From Planococcus citri (taxonomy: Eukaryota > Arthropoda > Insecta > Hemiptera > Pseudococcidae): a DNA stretch of 64,000 bases. The stretch lies in contig NC_088678.1 of the NCBI RefSeq assembly GCF_950023065.1, positions 32,602,580-32,666,579 on the forward strand, written 5' to 3'. A model generated the notes under the pieces. The model was given only the letters and a program-made list of their open reading frames with translations, searched no databases and was not told the origin of the DNA. Positions 12,201 to 24,187 of this stretch are shown here, one piece after another; within the stretch, counting starts at the first letter, position 1; every line of letters begins with the position of its first letter. The position numbers and the translations under genes were made by a program.

Positions 12201-13779
12201 CCCAAATAACATAAAAAAATCTAATTTAGCTCCAATATTGAGTTTAATTTTGTGCGTTTAACTCACGTAAATGAAAAGCAGATATTTTAGATATTGTAAA
12301 AGAGCCTTAATAGTAGGTAAAATGCCAACTCTGATATATTGCTTTTTAACATTTACATAAAATTGTAATTTCATCAAAAGATTTGTACAAGATAAGGGTA
12401 GGTATATGTTTGTTCTTGGCTCGAGTCCAATTTTAGACTTATAATGTTCGGTGATATTTCAATAATGCTTAACTCAAGTTCAAATTTGTTTCTATTTAGA
12501 ATCTAGTATGGTAAAAAAAAAAAAAAAAAAAACGACGAATAAGTATAAACGTGGACGGTGTTGACAGTTTGGTTTTAAACAAATCCAAACTCCAAAGTTC
12601 CAAATTACTAATTTTGTTGTTAATGAATGACGAGTGCCCTTATATTTTCATTTGAACACATCATTTTTTAATTACATAGATTACAATAGGCTCATCAAAA
12701 AATAACTGACACAAGAGCAAGACACAAATAAGTAAGTAGAATAATAAAAATAAATTAATATTATTCAACGATCAAAATAATCTAACTTACCTAATTATTA
12801 ATTAAACCTAATAATATGAAAGTTTGTTTTACCTATCATTTGAATTATGAACAATAATTAGTCGATCTCTCGATCTAGATAGATAGGAGATAGGTTAGTT
12901 ACAATGTGATCAAAGTTTTTGTATAATTTTCAGATAGATATCTAATGTCTTCGTCACATTTGAAAAATAAAGTAACCTGCTGCTTCGAATACATCGACAA
13001 TATTGAGACTTAAGAGTTAACCTTAAAAATTAAAAATAAAAACCTAATATTTGAATTTCGAATATCACATAGCATAGGTAAGGTTTTTCTAGAGTACATA
13101 TGTATGGTACTTGCTCATTTACTATTTTTATATTTTCAAATTTTTCTAGTACTTGTCTACTTGACGTGACACAATAAAATGAGATTTTCTTGGTCAACCT
13201 GTCACTTGTCAGGCTGTCAACCAAGGATCTTCTTACCAAAAAAAAAAAAAGAATTGGAGAAAAATTGCTCAGTACTCAGTAAGTAAGTAGGGCTAGGCAA
13301 TTTTTTATTCGTTCGTACACGAAGACCCCATTCAATTTGAATTTTATTTTTGATTCATCATTCATCAATCATCAATCATCAAAATGACAAAAAATGATCA
13401 AAAAATAAAATTCAAAATATAATAAAATATTAAAATTTGATGAATGATTGAATGATGAATTTTACTGCTATCTGTGAACGTGTTTTAAAACTAAACTAAT
13501 CTTCACTTCACGCTAACGCTTGGCTATAATGTTCATCTTTTTACTTCAATCTTTATCAATTCTTATCAAAAAAAAAATCTTATCAAAATTCATAAAAATC
13601 AAAAATTCAAAACCGAATCAAATGTTTTTTAATAGTTTTTTTAGTATCATTTTTGCTACAAAGTCCAAGAGCGAAAGTAGAAGATTGGTGCTATTTCATC
13701 ATTTTCCATCGTACATGATTTCTGAGTGATCTGGTGCTATGTTCATCAACCTATTTCACAATAAGATTTTAATTATTCA
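9288..13779. other. Intergenic region between beta-tubulin and PEX6
   Basis: An AATAAA at 9368-9373 lies 80 bp after the tubulin stop and is its likely polyadenylation signal. The rest is AT-rich with scattered short open frames, none of which I can support as a gene. It includes an 18-19 bp A run near 12513 and many TAGGTA/TACCTA words. Confidence 0.6.
13340..13460. repeat. TCATCAATCAT tandem run with inverted partner
   Basis: Direct repeats of ATCATTCATCAATCATC are followed about 80 bp later by their inverted counterpart (GATGAATGATTGAATGATGAA). The block can fold into a weak hairpin. It lies about 320 bp upstream of the PEX6 start codon; no function can be assigned. Confidence 0.45.
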
Positions 13780-16700
13780 ATGGAAAAAATGGAAACTATA
13801 AGCTTGCAAGAATCACAATTTCAGCGTATCATCTGTAACATTAAAAACACTGATATAATATTGGATGAAAATGTTACTCTTCTATGCAGTCGTCTTTCCT
13901 CTGAACTAATTGAAACCAAAAGTACTGAATGGATTTTAGTATCCACCAAAACAGAAGTCGAAAATTTCTTTTACCGGCAAGTTGTTGCAGATTGCGATAT
14001 TACATGTAACCATTGTCTCATACTTACCAATACCAATTTATTCAATTTAAATGTTTGTTCTCCATCTGAAGTGAAGCCAGCTTTGAATTGCGATTTGTTG
14101 ATTCGCAGCGCATTCCAATTCGAGCCTAAATTCGCTACTGAAATGAAAATTGCCATGATCGATTCGTATCATAAAGTTGATTATTCAATAGTTGACGATT
14201 GTTTGAAAAATTATTTTATGAAATCAAGATATCTTCATATCGGCGACCTGATTTGCGTAAATGTCTGTCAAATACTTCCAGACGCAGCTTATAATGATGC
14301 TAGAAACGTGGATGATTTCTTATACTTCAAAGTTGAGGATTTGAAAGGATGTCCGTATCCCACTTACGAACCTGGAGTCAACTACGGTTATTATGTCAGT
14401 GTTAAATGTACTACGCTTCACCAAGTAAATACCACTCAATGTTTCGTCCCGATGTGTGATAAAACAATTCCTCATGATTTCGAATTGTCCAACTTCAAAG
14501 ATGAAATATGTTCCTTGATTCCTGATGGAATGAATTCGATATATAATGAATTAGAAGATTTGACTTTACCTTTTTTGCTAATGAAAAAAGAAGGTTTGTT
14601 CAATTTTATCCAAAACGCAATTTAACCATAACACATCTTGATTCTCGAGTATAATTTTTTTCACTGTTTACAGATGTGAAACTATTTCCTGTATTTTTAT
14701 TCAGTGGAAAAAGCGGATCAGGTAAATCCACACTGCTGAAAGTCTTGGCTAAAAAACAAGGAATTCATTACTGGTCAGAAAATTGCATATCAATTCAGAA
14801 TAGTAATCCAGCTCAAACCGAATCTATGATGAATAATATTTTCACCAAAATCGCTAGTTTGTCGCCGTGCATTCTACATTTTCGAAATGTAGAGGTGAGT
14901 TGTATTATGTATTTAAGTAAATTAGATGTTCACTTCATGTTTGCTTATAAGAGATATGAAATTGTTGCAGGCACTTTGCGAAGATGAATCGAGCAATAAA
15001 GACGACCGCACTATTGACTGTTTTATTAAAAATATTAAGTCATTTCAGTCGAGCTACCCCGTCATAATATTTTGTACAAGTTCTCAAGAATCTAAACTAG
15101 TTCCATCCTTACAACGTGTATTCTTACAAACCGTAAAAATAGAAAAATTAAGTCATACTCAAAGACTTTCACTGCTGAATTGGATTTTAAAAAAAGAGAA
15201 TATTGAAACTGAAAATTTGGATAAAGTGGTTTCTGCTTCATCGAATTTCGTGTTCTCTGATTTAATTCAATTGATTTCCAGAGCAATAAGGTAGATAAGC
15301 GAAATTCAATTCATGATTAAACTGTTATTTACCTAGTAATTTTGCCAGATTTCATACCAAAAAAAAATTCTATTCGTAGTATTGCATATCGAAATTTCAT
15401 TTGTTCCAATCAGGAATTCATCGATCATAAAAGGGATATTCTTCGTTCAGATCATTTCTTCGAAGCACTGAGTGAGTGCAATATTTATCTTATATCTTGT
15501 TAAATTTTTTTAATTTAGTAAAAAAAAATGTCAAATTATTAGATGAAATGAATGAAACTTACGCTGATGCTATTGGTGCTCCTGATGTTCCGAATGTTTC
15601 CTGGGATGATATCGGCGGTTTGTCTCATTTAAAAGAAGAAATATTGTCATCACTTTTGAAACCTATTCTGCGCAATGGTTTACGCCGTTCTGGTAATTGT
15701 AAATTATATATTCGTGGTAAAGTTAAAATACTGGTAAATCTCAAATCACTTTTCATTTAATTGAGAAATTTCTCATAGGATTATTACTGTATGGTCCTCC
15801 CGGAACTGGCAAAACTTTACTAGCCAAAGCTGTTGCTACTGAATGCAATTACAACTTTCTATCGGTAAAAGGACCAGAGTTGTTGAACATGTACGTTGGA
15901 CAAAGTGAAAAAAATATTCGAGAAGGTAGAAAAGTCAAATGCTTTAGATAATTCAATTACGTTTATTGTATGAATGTTTTTTTTTAAAAGTGTTTTCAAG
16001 AGCTCGCGAATCAGCTCCTTGCGTGGTATTCTTTGATGAATTAGATTCTTTGGCTCCAAGAAGAGGCCAGAGTGGTGGTTCTGGAAGTGTCATGGACAGG
16101 TAATTTTATCGTCTTTTCTCATTTTTTATAGAATAATGTTGAAGCAGATAGTAGGTGATCAATAAAAAAGTTGTTTCTAATTTTCAGGGTGGTATCTCAA
16201 TTATTGGCTGAAATGGATGGAATTCAAAAAAGCCAGAATATTTTCATACTAGCTGCTACTAACAGACCAGATCTCATTGATTCGGCTTTACTTCGACCTG
16301 GAAGGTGATTTGAATATTTTAATTTACCATTAAAAAATATATTACTTGAGTCATGTTACAAAAGAAATTTGAAAACTTTGCTTCATTTTGGGAGCATTAA
16401 AAATATTTTTTATCGTATTTAAAATATTTTTTTTGCAGATTGGATAAAATGTTATTTGTTGGGAAATGCAAAGATACGGAAAGTAAATTAGCTGTTTTGA
16501 AAGCTTTGACAAGAAAGTGAGTGAAACTGAAATCATCAGCATCGTCGTGTTTTTTATTTTTATAAAATCTCGCTAGGTATCGTTATGATTTTTCGTTGAG
16601 AATAATCCAGGTTATTTTATTTGTCAACCACAGATTTAAATTCACCTCCGAAGTCAAATTGGAAGAAATAATTCTATTATTGTCAGATTCGAGTGAATTA

Positions 16701-17777
16701 ACTGGAGCTGATTTATACGGTATTTGCTCAAATGCCTGGTTGAGTGCAGCTCGTCGTCGCATAAAATATTCGCAAACCAGTGGTAATTATTTCTTATTTT
16801 ATTAATCACGAAATAAATTAAACCAGTCGTGTTCTATCATATCTATGAGAAAATGAATTCTCTAATTCAAAAATTTAAATTTTGATTCGGAGTAAGGTTC
16901 ATTTGGGTATTTAGTTACAACCCTAACTATGTAGTACGTGTGTGAAAGCAATTAAATCAAAAACTATCGAATTAATCCAAATTTATTTCATGTCAAAATG
17001 ATCGTGTTATATTGTACATGACCTGCGTGCATAAAGTCACGCCACAATGTCATCGTAGAAATCATTTCCTGATTTAATACACTTCATTATTGCGCCTGAA
17101 TGATTAAATTATCTAATCGATAAACGTTTGAGTCTCAGGTATCATCTGAAGAGTGATATTCTAAAACTCGCTTTGTCCATTTTTATCAAAGTGCGTTTTT
17201 CAGCGGTATCTGGTAGATGAAGTATTAACTCACATTCCTACATCATCAACCTACCAAAATGAGGTGTTAAACTCACCTTAATAGCCAATTCACTAAAAAA
17301 TTTAAAAAAAAATAATGTTCCAAAACGCGCTTTGTCCATTTTTATTGAAAATTTTTTCAGCAGTATTTAGTGGATGAAGTGTATACCTACACTCCTACAT
17401 CATAAATCCACCCAAATAAAGTGCTAAACTCGCCTAAAAAGCCAATTTACCCGTTTGAAGGGAAACTGTTTTTCCTCTCTCCTGAAAAGTTGTGAAAATG
17501 GACAAAGCGAGTTTTGGAATAGCATTCTTCATCTGTGTATGAAGACACAATTGCTATTATTTTTTAATTTAGTGATCAGTAATGAATTATTAATTTTGTA
17601 TTTTTTCGTCTTATGAAGTACCTTGCATTGATTTTTATTTATTTGTTGAAATTCTAATGATGCGATGTTGTTTCTCTTCCAGATGATACGAATTTAGAAA
17701 ATGATGTATCCGTCTGCAGCGACGATTTGATCAAAGCTATTTCGCAGTTCAAAGTTGAAGATTTGAACTCAGATTAA
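13780..17777 (+). CDS. Pex6: Peroxisome biogenesis factor 6 (peroxin-6, AAA ATPase)
   Basis: PEX6 pairs with PEX1 in a double-ring AAA+ motor that pulls the import receptor PEX5 off the peroxisome membrane. Eleven exons splice in consistent phase: 13780-14593, 14674-14894, 14971-15290, 15380-15471, 15543-15692, 15779-15925, 15991-16099, 16188-16304, 16439-16516, 16634-16782, 17683-17777 (763 aa plus stop). The start is fixed by an in-frame TAA at 13762. D1 (from about residue 275) has a P-loop GKSGSGKS at 283-290 but no canonical Walker B. D2 is fully canonical: NVSWDDIGG at 500-508, GLRRSG, P-loop GPPGTGKT at 538-545, Walker B VVFFDELD at 593-600, NRPD at 643-646 and arginine fingers in LLRPGR at 652-657. 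GLRRSG before the D2 P-loop and GPELLNMYVGQSE are PEX6 signatures that separate it from PEX1, NVL and VCP. It is shorter than human PEX6 (980 aa), mostly in the N-terminal domain. Confidence 0.95.
17137..17545. mobile_element. MITE in PEX6 intron 10, with internal duplication
   Basis: The ends are inverted copies of a segment containing AAAACTCGCTTTGTCCATTT (left near 17161-17182; right complement near 17495-17516), preceded by matching ATCTGAAGA-type sequence. Inside, a block of about 150 bp (CTTTGTCCATTTTTAT, CAGCGGTAT, GGATGAAGT, ACATCAT) occurs twice in tandem, at about 17170-17290 and 17330-17450. It explains why this intron (16783-17682) is much longer than the others in the gene. No coding capacity. 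Confidence 0.6.
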
Positions 17778-17841
17778 TTATTTGTTAGTATTTTTTAAAA
17801 CTACTACGAGTTTTTTGTTTTGTGGTACCTATGGCGAAATT

Positions 17842-17870
17842 AATAAATGAATTCGATTTGTTGAAATAAA
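17842..17870 (+). terminator. PEX6 polyadenylation signals
   Basis: Two AATAAA hexamers, at 17842-17847 and 17865-17870, lie 65-90 bp after the PEX6 stop codon, a normal distance for a short insect 3' UTR. A GT-rich stretch is not obvious. Confidence 0.6.
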
Positions 17871-20800
17871 CAGACTATATTTTTTCGAATATTAACAAAA
17901 TTTTGCTTGTTCAACATCTTAAAACATTAGCTTTGTAATCTTACTTTTCGTTTTTACTCCTAAACTTCGGCGTTTAAAATGATATACTCAACTACTCGTA
18001 ACGACCGCATCACGTAAATGAATTACCCATGTTAAAATACCTATTTTAAATTTAAATTTCTTTTTGGAATATTTTATTTTTCACCAATTTAATTTCTTTG
18101 TTTCTTATCGACTCATCAAATATCATTAAGTTGTTCATCCTTTTTCTTCCACCCTTTTGTCATTCCATGATTGATTGATTCCAATAATTAATTTCAAAGT
18201 CATTCCAATTCTATTTTTACTAAAACTAGCATTTAGCAAACATCTTCAGTATCTTCACTGAATAAATAAAATGACAGGATTAAACCAACTCTAGAAGCCT
18301 AGAAAATGCTTCATTTTTAAAAAGTCTGCATCAGTATTTCTGAAATTCTAAATTCTAACCGAATGTAGGTGAAGGTAAATTTAGTGTTTTCGATTCGAAG
18401 TTACCAGCCATAGGCCAACGAGCAGGCCGACGAGTTACAGCTAAAATAAAAATTGCTGTCTCCTCATTAAATTCTGTTTTATTGAATTTTTTAATTCAAT
18501 TCAAGACCTTAAGGGTCAAAAATTTAGTTATAAGGTATTGACTTTGTTCAAATTACTTTGTAAACTTACTTTCGAAAAATAAAAAACAACGGAAAGTTTT
18601 CAGAAGAAATTTTCTTCAACGTCTGAAAAGTTTTGAACTTACTGCGCAGCTCTGAAAAATTGTTCAAGTTTTATTGAATAATAAATATTTTTAATAATTA
18701 TTGTGCCAGCGCAGTCTTTAAAACTTATCAACTTATTCACAAATAATTTTTGGAATTATCTTTTTGAGGAAAACTGGAAGAATGAAAATCATGAGAGTCT
18801 TCTCTTAATTGGTTTTTGTAATTTAAAAAAAAAAAACAGTCGCAAAATTTCCTGTAAAGAAACGAGTGACGGATTGCTACAGTTATGTTAATAAAGTTGC
18901 CTATTTTTAAGGGGCCAAAGTGTTCCAAAATACGATTTTTTCTTTTTAGCCACTTTGAAGATTATTTTGTGGTTAAAATCCTCAATTTTTTGATTAGACA
19001 GCCTGCATTTTTTTTCTGCTAATACTTTTGAAATTACGAGAATTTCTGGACAGATGAATAATAAGTATCTACCTACTTGAAACGAGCGAATTTAATTTTC
19101 TCATTCCATTTTACAACACCATTCAGAAAGGATAGGTTGTTGAAATAAAGCGTGGTAATTGATATACCAACTTCGATCTGTTATGCTTATTCGTTATTTT
19201 CCATAACAGGATACACTAATTACCATGCACAATTTACTTAACCGTCGTATGGTTATTATTTCGCAGGCAATATTTTCAAATATATATTTTTTTGTTTTTA
19301 CATAAGGTTGTCGTTTTGTTCAGCTGTAAGTATGTTCTTTGTTGAAGTTTTCCAAGGATGATAATGTGATTGTTGAAAAACACTCGAGTTTCGATTGTCT
19401 CAAATCACTTAACAAACAGTACCTATACGATCAAGTACACTTTTCTTTACTGGTTAAATGCCAAGTTTACATGAATAAATCGAGCCTTGGGATTAATTAA
19501 AAGACCATTATTTTGAGCTTTTAATTCTTTAATAAGAATTCAGTTTGTAAGAGTAAATTGTTTGATGTTGAAAAATTTCCGATAAAAGATTGTGAATTGT
19601 TTTATCAACTAAGTAGGCATAGGCGCCTATTTCGGTTGATTTTGTTTTTTTTTCTAACAAACCACTCAAAGTTTTGAAAATAATATTTCATCTTATCAGC
19701 TTTGGAAAATGTGATGAGTTATACATGTATTTTTCCAATGTTCACTATTTCTGAGAAAATTCTTTTATTAATGATTTATTGAAAAAAATTATTAAATCAA
19801 ATTTCTATGAAATCTTCATTTTATTAATCTTATGCATATGAATATTGATTAAAAGGTATAAGTTGGAAGTTACAGCACACCAAACTTATCAGAATCTTTG
19901 CAGACATGAGTTTTCCTTTTGGAAAATGCAATCAATTACTTTTATTTAATAATTTTCTGTCGAGTGTAAATATCGTTGATTTTATTAACATATTGCTTAT
20001 CTAGGTACTTATAGAGTTCACGGATCACGTTGACATCCATATACTTACTTATACGAATATGTTCATCGTAATCGACCTCTCCCTTTTTCTTTTTATAAAT
20101 ATCGAAAAAATACCCTTCAATAAAATTGAATTACTCAACTTGTTCACTTTAAATTTGTGTGCACAAATGAATAGAAATGTTTCCATCGAATTTCTCATCT
20201 GCTGTTTATTGCACATTTATAGAGTAGGTATCGTTACTGCATATAATTGCGACTGAAAATTATCTTATAGAAATAAGAATAAGGTATTTGTGGTTTGTGG
20301 TAGAAGTCATTAGTCAGGTTAAAATTTATTGCTCAAGAAAGAATTGCGAATGTAGCTGTTTCAAAAACCATACCACTTACCAGGATACGTACATTTTAAT
20401 TTGAATTTTTTAAAGTTATATGTATTCAATGCTTTTCGTTGGAAAAGTAGGGAACCGAGCTGAAAATAATTCACTGCATTCAATAGTGGAAAATTTTGTT
20501 CACTACTTGCACAAATGTAAGTAATAGGTACCTGCGTAAGAGTAACTAGGTACATACATATGTAATTTAATAATTGTAGGACTAATGCCAGGCTGGCTTC
20601 TTCATTTCAGGCACACTTACTAATGGCTTCATTTTATTAAATGCATTTTACACAGAACACGAGAATCATTCGGTGAATGAACTTGGAAAATGAATTCGAG
20701 AACATTCTTTAAAACACTTTATTTAATTAGGTATGTCCTGTCGCTGTCGCGTCGTTGGTCATTCAATTGAAACGCATTCCCAATCAAAAATAATTGTGTA

Positions 20801-21949
20801 AGAATAATTTATAATAAGCTTAAGCCTAATCTATTACGTTGAACCATAGGTGAAATATTGTAGTATGTAAGTATGTATTTATACTCATGTCTCAATATTT
20901 TTCAATTCAGACGAGGATAGTTAAAACAGATCTGAAGTACCATACTCGAGAATATTTTTTTATTTTATCTTAATCGTGATGATAGCTATCGCTTTATTGA
21001 TTTTGGGAAATTCCACATATTTGGCCTGTATTTTGGGTGAAAGTCTTGGAAGAATCGTAATTCGTAGTATGTATTTGATGTAGGATAACCAAGCAAAAGC
21101 TGGCAAAATAACCTAAACGTGACTTCATCCGCTGCTAAATTAGCAAGCTACACAATTTTACGTTTTTGAAGTTATGGAAATTTCGAACCATGATTGTTCA
21201 AAGATTGTACAAATAGGTACTATATCCATATTCCACTTTGAAATGTGAAATATTCTCAGCTTGGCAAAAAAATTCATTAAAAATCGAAAAGTTATTTAAA
21301 ATTTCATTAAATTAGGAATTCTACAGCAATTGTGACGTCTTTGTTGAAAGAATGAGCAAAAGCAAAATATCTACATTAGGGTGGATCGTGAAAAATAATG
21401 TTGGAGAATTTTGACCAAATTCAGCGGAGACCTTCATTTTGAAAGTAGGTACAGTTACTCAGAAAGAACTTCAGATCCGAAGATGGTGCTGGAGGGGAGA
21501 TATGGATTCATGAAGAGAAATAATTTTTGAAAATCGCGTTCTTTTTTTTAGCTCTGTATCTTACCTAACCTGTTTAGGGAAAAATGACTCACATCCGCAA
21601 TAGTATTGAGATTTTGCTTCAACCTAGGCTATTTCCTTATGAATCCAAGACCACATTTAGGATTCTACGGAGCGGTTGAAAAATTTGAACATCTCTTATT
21701 TTTGGGTGAATTCGTGTTTTGAAAATTTTCTGAAACTTCAAAATTTGATAAATTGAGTTCAGAAATAAAAATCTTATTTGAAAATGGAAATTATGACATA
21801 GACAGGACCTAGATGGGATCTGGATGGGTTAAATATTTGAAAAAATTGTGTTTGGGAATTAAATTTTTTAATTTGAATTTTGAAATCGAGTTTGGACGAT
21901 AAATTTGAAAATAGAATAATTAATAAATTGAGTTCAGAAATGAAAGTCG

Positions 21950-22152
21950 AGACCTAGACAGGACCTAGGTGGGACCCATATGGGACCCATTTGGGACTCA
22001 GATGGGACGCATATGACGACCCAGATGAGACCTGGGGGCGGGTAAGTTGGGACCCATATGCGACTCAGATTGGACTCAGATGTGACCCATATAGGACTCA
22101 GATGGGATCCAGATGGGATCCAGATGGGACTAGATTGGACCGGAATGGGACA
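21950..22152 (+). repeat. GGGAC(C/T)CAGATG minisatellite
   Basis: About 17 tandem, degenerate copies of a roughly 12-bp word of the form GGGACTCAGATG or GGGACCCATATG. It is embedded in AT-rich sequence. Flanking blocks resembling AATTTGAATTT.GAAATTGAGTTTGGA occur on both sides (about 21845-21900 and 22165-22215), so the array sits within a larger imperfect duplication. Confidence 0.75.
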
Positions 22153-22332
22153 AATATTTGAAAATTGAATTTGGGAATTGAATTTTGTAATTTGAATTTG
22201 GAAATTGAGTTTGGATAATAAATTGGAATGGACGTTTCCAGCACATAGAAGGAGTTCAAAAATTTTTTTAAAAATGATAATTTTTTCAGACATTTTTAAA
22301 AAACGCAAAGCGATAATTTTGTATGTATGGAA

Positions 22333-22997
22333 ATATGTGATCTGTCACGAGAAAACCAGGTTAGTGTCCAAAACGTAAATTTTACAGGATGGGCATTTGA
22401 AGTTTTGAATGTATGTGTTCGGCGATCTATGATTCGCAGGTCCGTGAAACTTGGACCACTTTTGGCCACAAGGGGTGCCAACATAACCTTACAATTTTTT
22501 TCAAAATCAGGGTTGCCAAAGGCCGATAATCGAAATTTCCCCAAATCGATTTTTTCGTTTTTTTAAAATTTTGAGCCAAAAATGTCGCGAAAACTATTAA
22601 AAATGAATAATTAATATAAAATAAAGTTATTTATTGAGTTTTTCAATTTTTACAAAAATTTTGTTCAAGGTGAAAAGAGTTGATTTTTCCAGCTTAAGCC
22701 TCATTCAAATTTCAATAAAATGGCACTAATCCTCCAAATGTGGGCCGATTGCCCCAAAAATTTGCATGTTGACTCCCCAGAACATACTTTTCAAGAAAAT
22801 CACAAAAAAAAAATTTTTCAAACTTGTTTTGTAGTTACTCTATTTTTTTAACCTTGAATTTAGGGTCAAAAGAATCGTTCGCGAACGTTTTAACCACCAC
22901 AGGCGGATTCTGCACTCTGAGTACTACCAATATCCACAAAAAAAAACAAATCGATTTTTTGGACACTAACCTGGTTTTCTCGTGACAGATCACATAT
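22333..22997. mobile_element. Inner MITE with 41-bp perfect terminal inverted repeats
   Basis: A 41-bp sequence starting ATATGTGATCTGTCACGAGA (22333-22373) recurs in exact inverted form at 22957-22997. The interior is AT-rich non-coding sequence. Perfect termini, compared with the imperfect outer ends of the host element, suggest this unit inserted more recently (inference). Confidence 0.75.
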
Positions 22998-23820
22998 GAT
23001 CAAATTTCAAATTTTTCGCATTGGACGCACGTAGAAGATCTTTTCATTTTTCTAAAACAGTTTGGATAAAGGCTATATAGAGTAAAAACCCAGAATTTTT
23101 TCAAAAATTCCATATCTTTGAGGGCTTATATCTTGCTTTCAGGGATATCTCTGGAGCTAAAAACTTCTTAAAGTAGTTTTCAACTAAAAATTAAGGTCTC
23201 CGCCGAATTTGGTCAAAATTTTGTGGCATTTTTTTTTCTGGTCCACTCTAATATACCTTGTGCTTACTTACCTACAATTTCAATTCCTATGCAAATTTTG
23301 ATTTTAAAAAATACCTAATAAGTAAGCATGTAATTATAAAATTTAGGTACGTAGAAAATTCTTTTAGAAATATTTCTACTTTTTTATTATAAATTTACAA
23401 TTTTTATTTAAAAAACGTCATACATATTTAAATTAAAATCATAATCTCTTTCCCCTCTCTTCTTTCATCGATAGATAGTAATAAAAAAAAAAACATGATC
23501 AGCAGCGTAAATAATTTTGGCAAGAAGCATATTATATCAGTGGAGTGGAATATTCGATAAGTAAGTACCTCAATCAAATCAATTCCAAAAGACATTTCAA
23601 ACCTGTTTGAAACTCAGAATAAGAATAAGAAACGTGATCGAATGAAAATTACCTCGTAACAAGTACTTTTCCACCTTCCACCCAATTCACTATGTACTAC
23701 AACTACATAAAAACAATTTCAAGTCGAGAAAAACTTATCAAAAATTCATCAGGCGTAATTAGCCTACAAACGATCGGTTCGCATCGTTAGCAAAAATTCT
23801 GCGCCTAATTCAACAACTCT

Positions 23821-23940
23821 TTTCGGCCTTCTTTGGTGCAAAATGATGACGTCAGCCATAATCATAGCACAGTACAGCTGTTTGGCAAGTGACGTCACTG
23901 TGACGTTTCATTGTTATTTTGCACCAAAGATGGCCGAAAA
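23821..23940. promoter_or_regulatory. Hairpin carrying two full CRE (TGACGTCA) sites upstream of RCC1
   Basis: A 24-bp arm (TTTCGGCC.TCTTTGGTGCAAAAT, 23821-23844) is repeated in inverted orientation at 23917-23940 with one mismatch. The loop carries two exact palindromic TGACGTCA sites (23847-23854 and 23890-23897) and a further TGACG half site at 23901. TGACGTCA is the consensus for CREB/ATF bZIP proteins. It lies 250-370 bp upstream of the RCC1 start codon, so a promoter-proximal role is possible; a small MITE is the alternative explanation. Confidence 0.5.
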
Positions 23941-24187
23941 GATGGCTGACGATTTCATCATTCATAGATAACCCATCTATATCATTTCACCTGAGTGAAG
24001 TGAAGCTATAGTGCCTTAATAAAATCGTCGGTTATACATCGAATAATCTATGAACCCATCAATTGTTATAATTCTAGTTAATTACGTGTCCAACGAACGT
24101 CTCCATTTGTAACATCTTCTGCCAAAACTTATCGACAGTCACGTCAGATTAATCAACCCATCTCCAACGGAATTTTACACACAAACC

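Larger units (their letters stand above)
21376..23251. mobile_element. Composite inverted-repeat DNA element
   Basis: The outer ends are imperfect inverted repeats: the left begins TTAGGGTGGATCGTGAAAAA and the complement of the right begins TTAGAGTGGACCAGAAAAAA. Both continue into TTTTGACCAAATTC.GCGGAGACCTT about 30-60 bp in. The element encloses a GGGACC minisatellite (21950-22152) and a second inverted-repeat unit (22333-22997). No transposase is visible. The TTAGGGTGG end is shared with the element at 2158-2815. Confidence 0.65.
17778..24187. other. Intergenic region between PEX6 and RCC1
   Basis: About 6.4 kb with no gene I can support. It contains the nested inverted-repeat element at 21376-23251 and the CRE hairpin at 23821-23940, listed separately. 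The remaining open frames are short and AT-rich, with no recognised domains. Confidence 0.6.
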
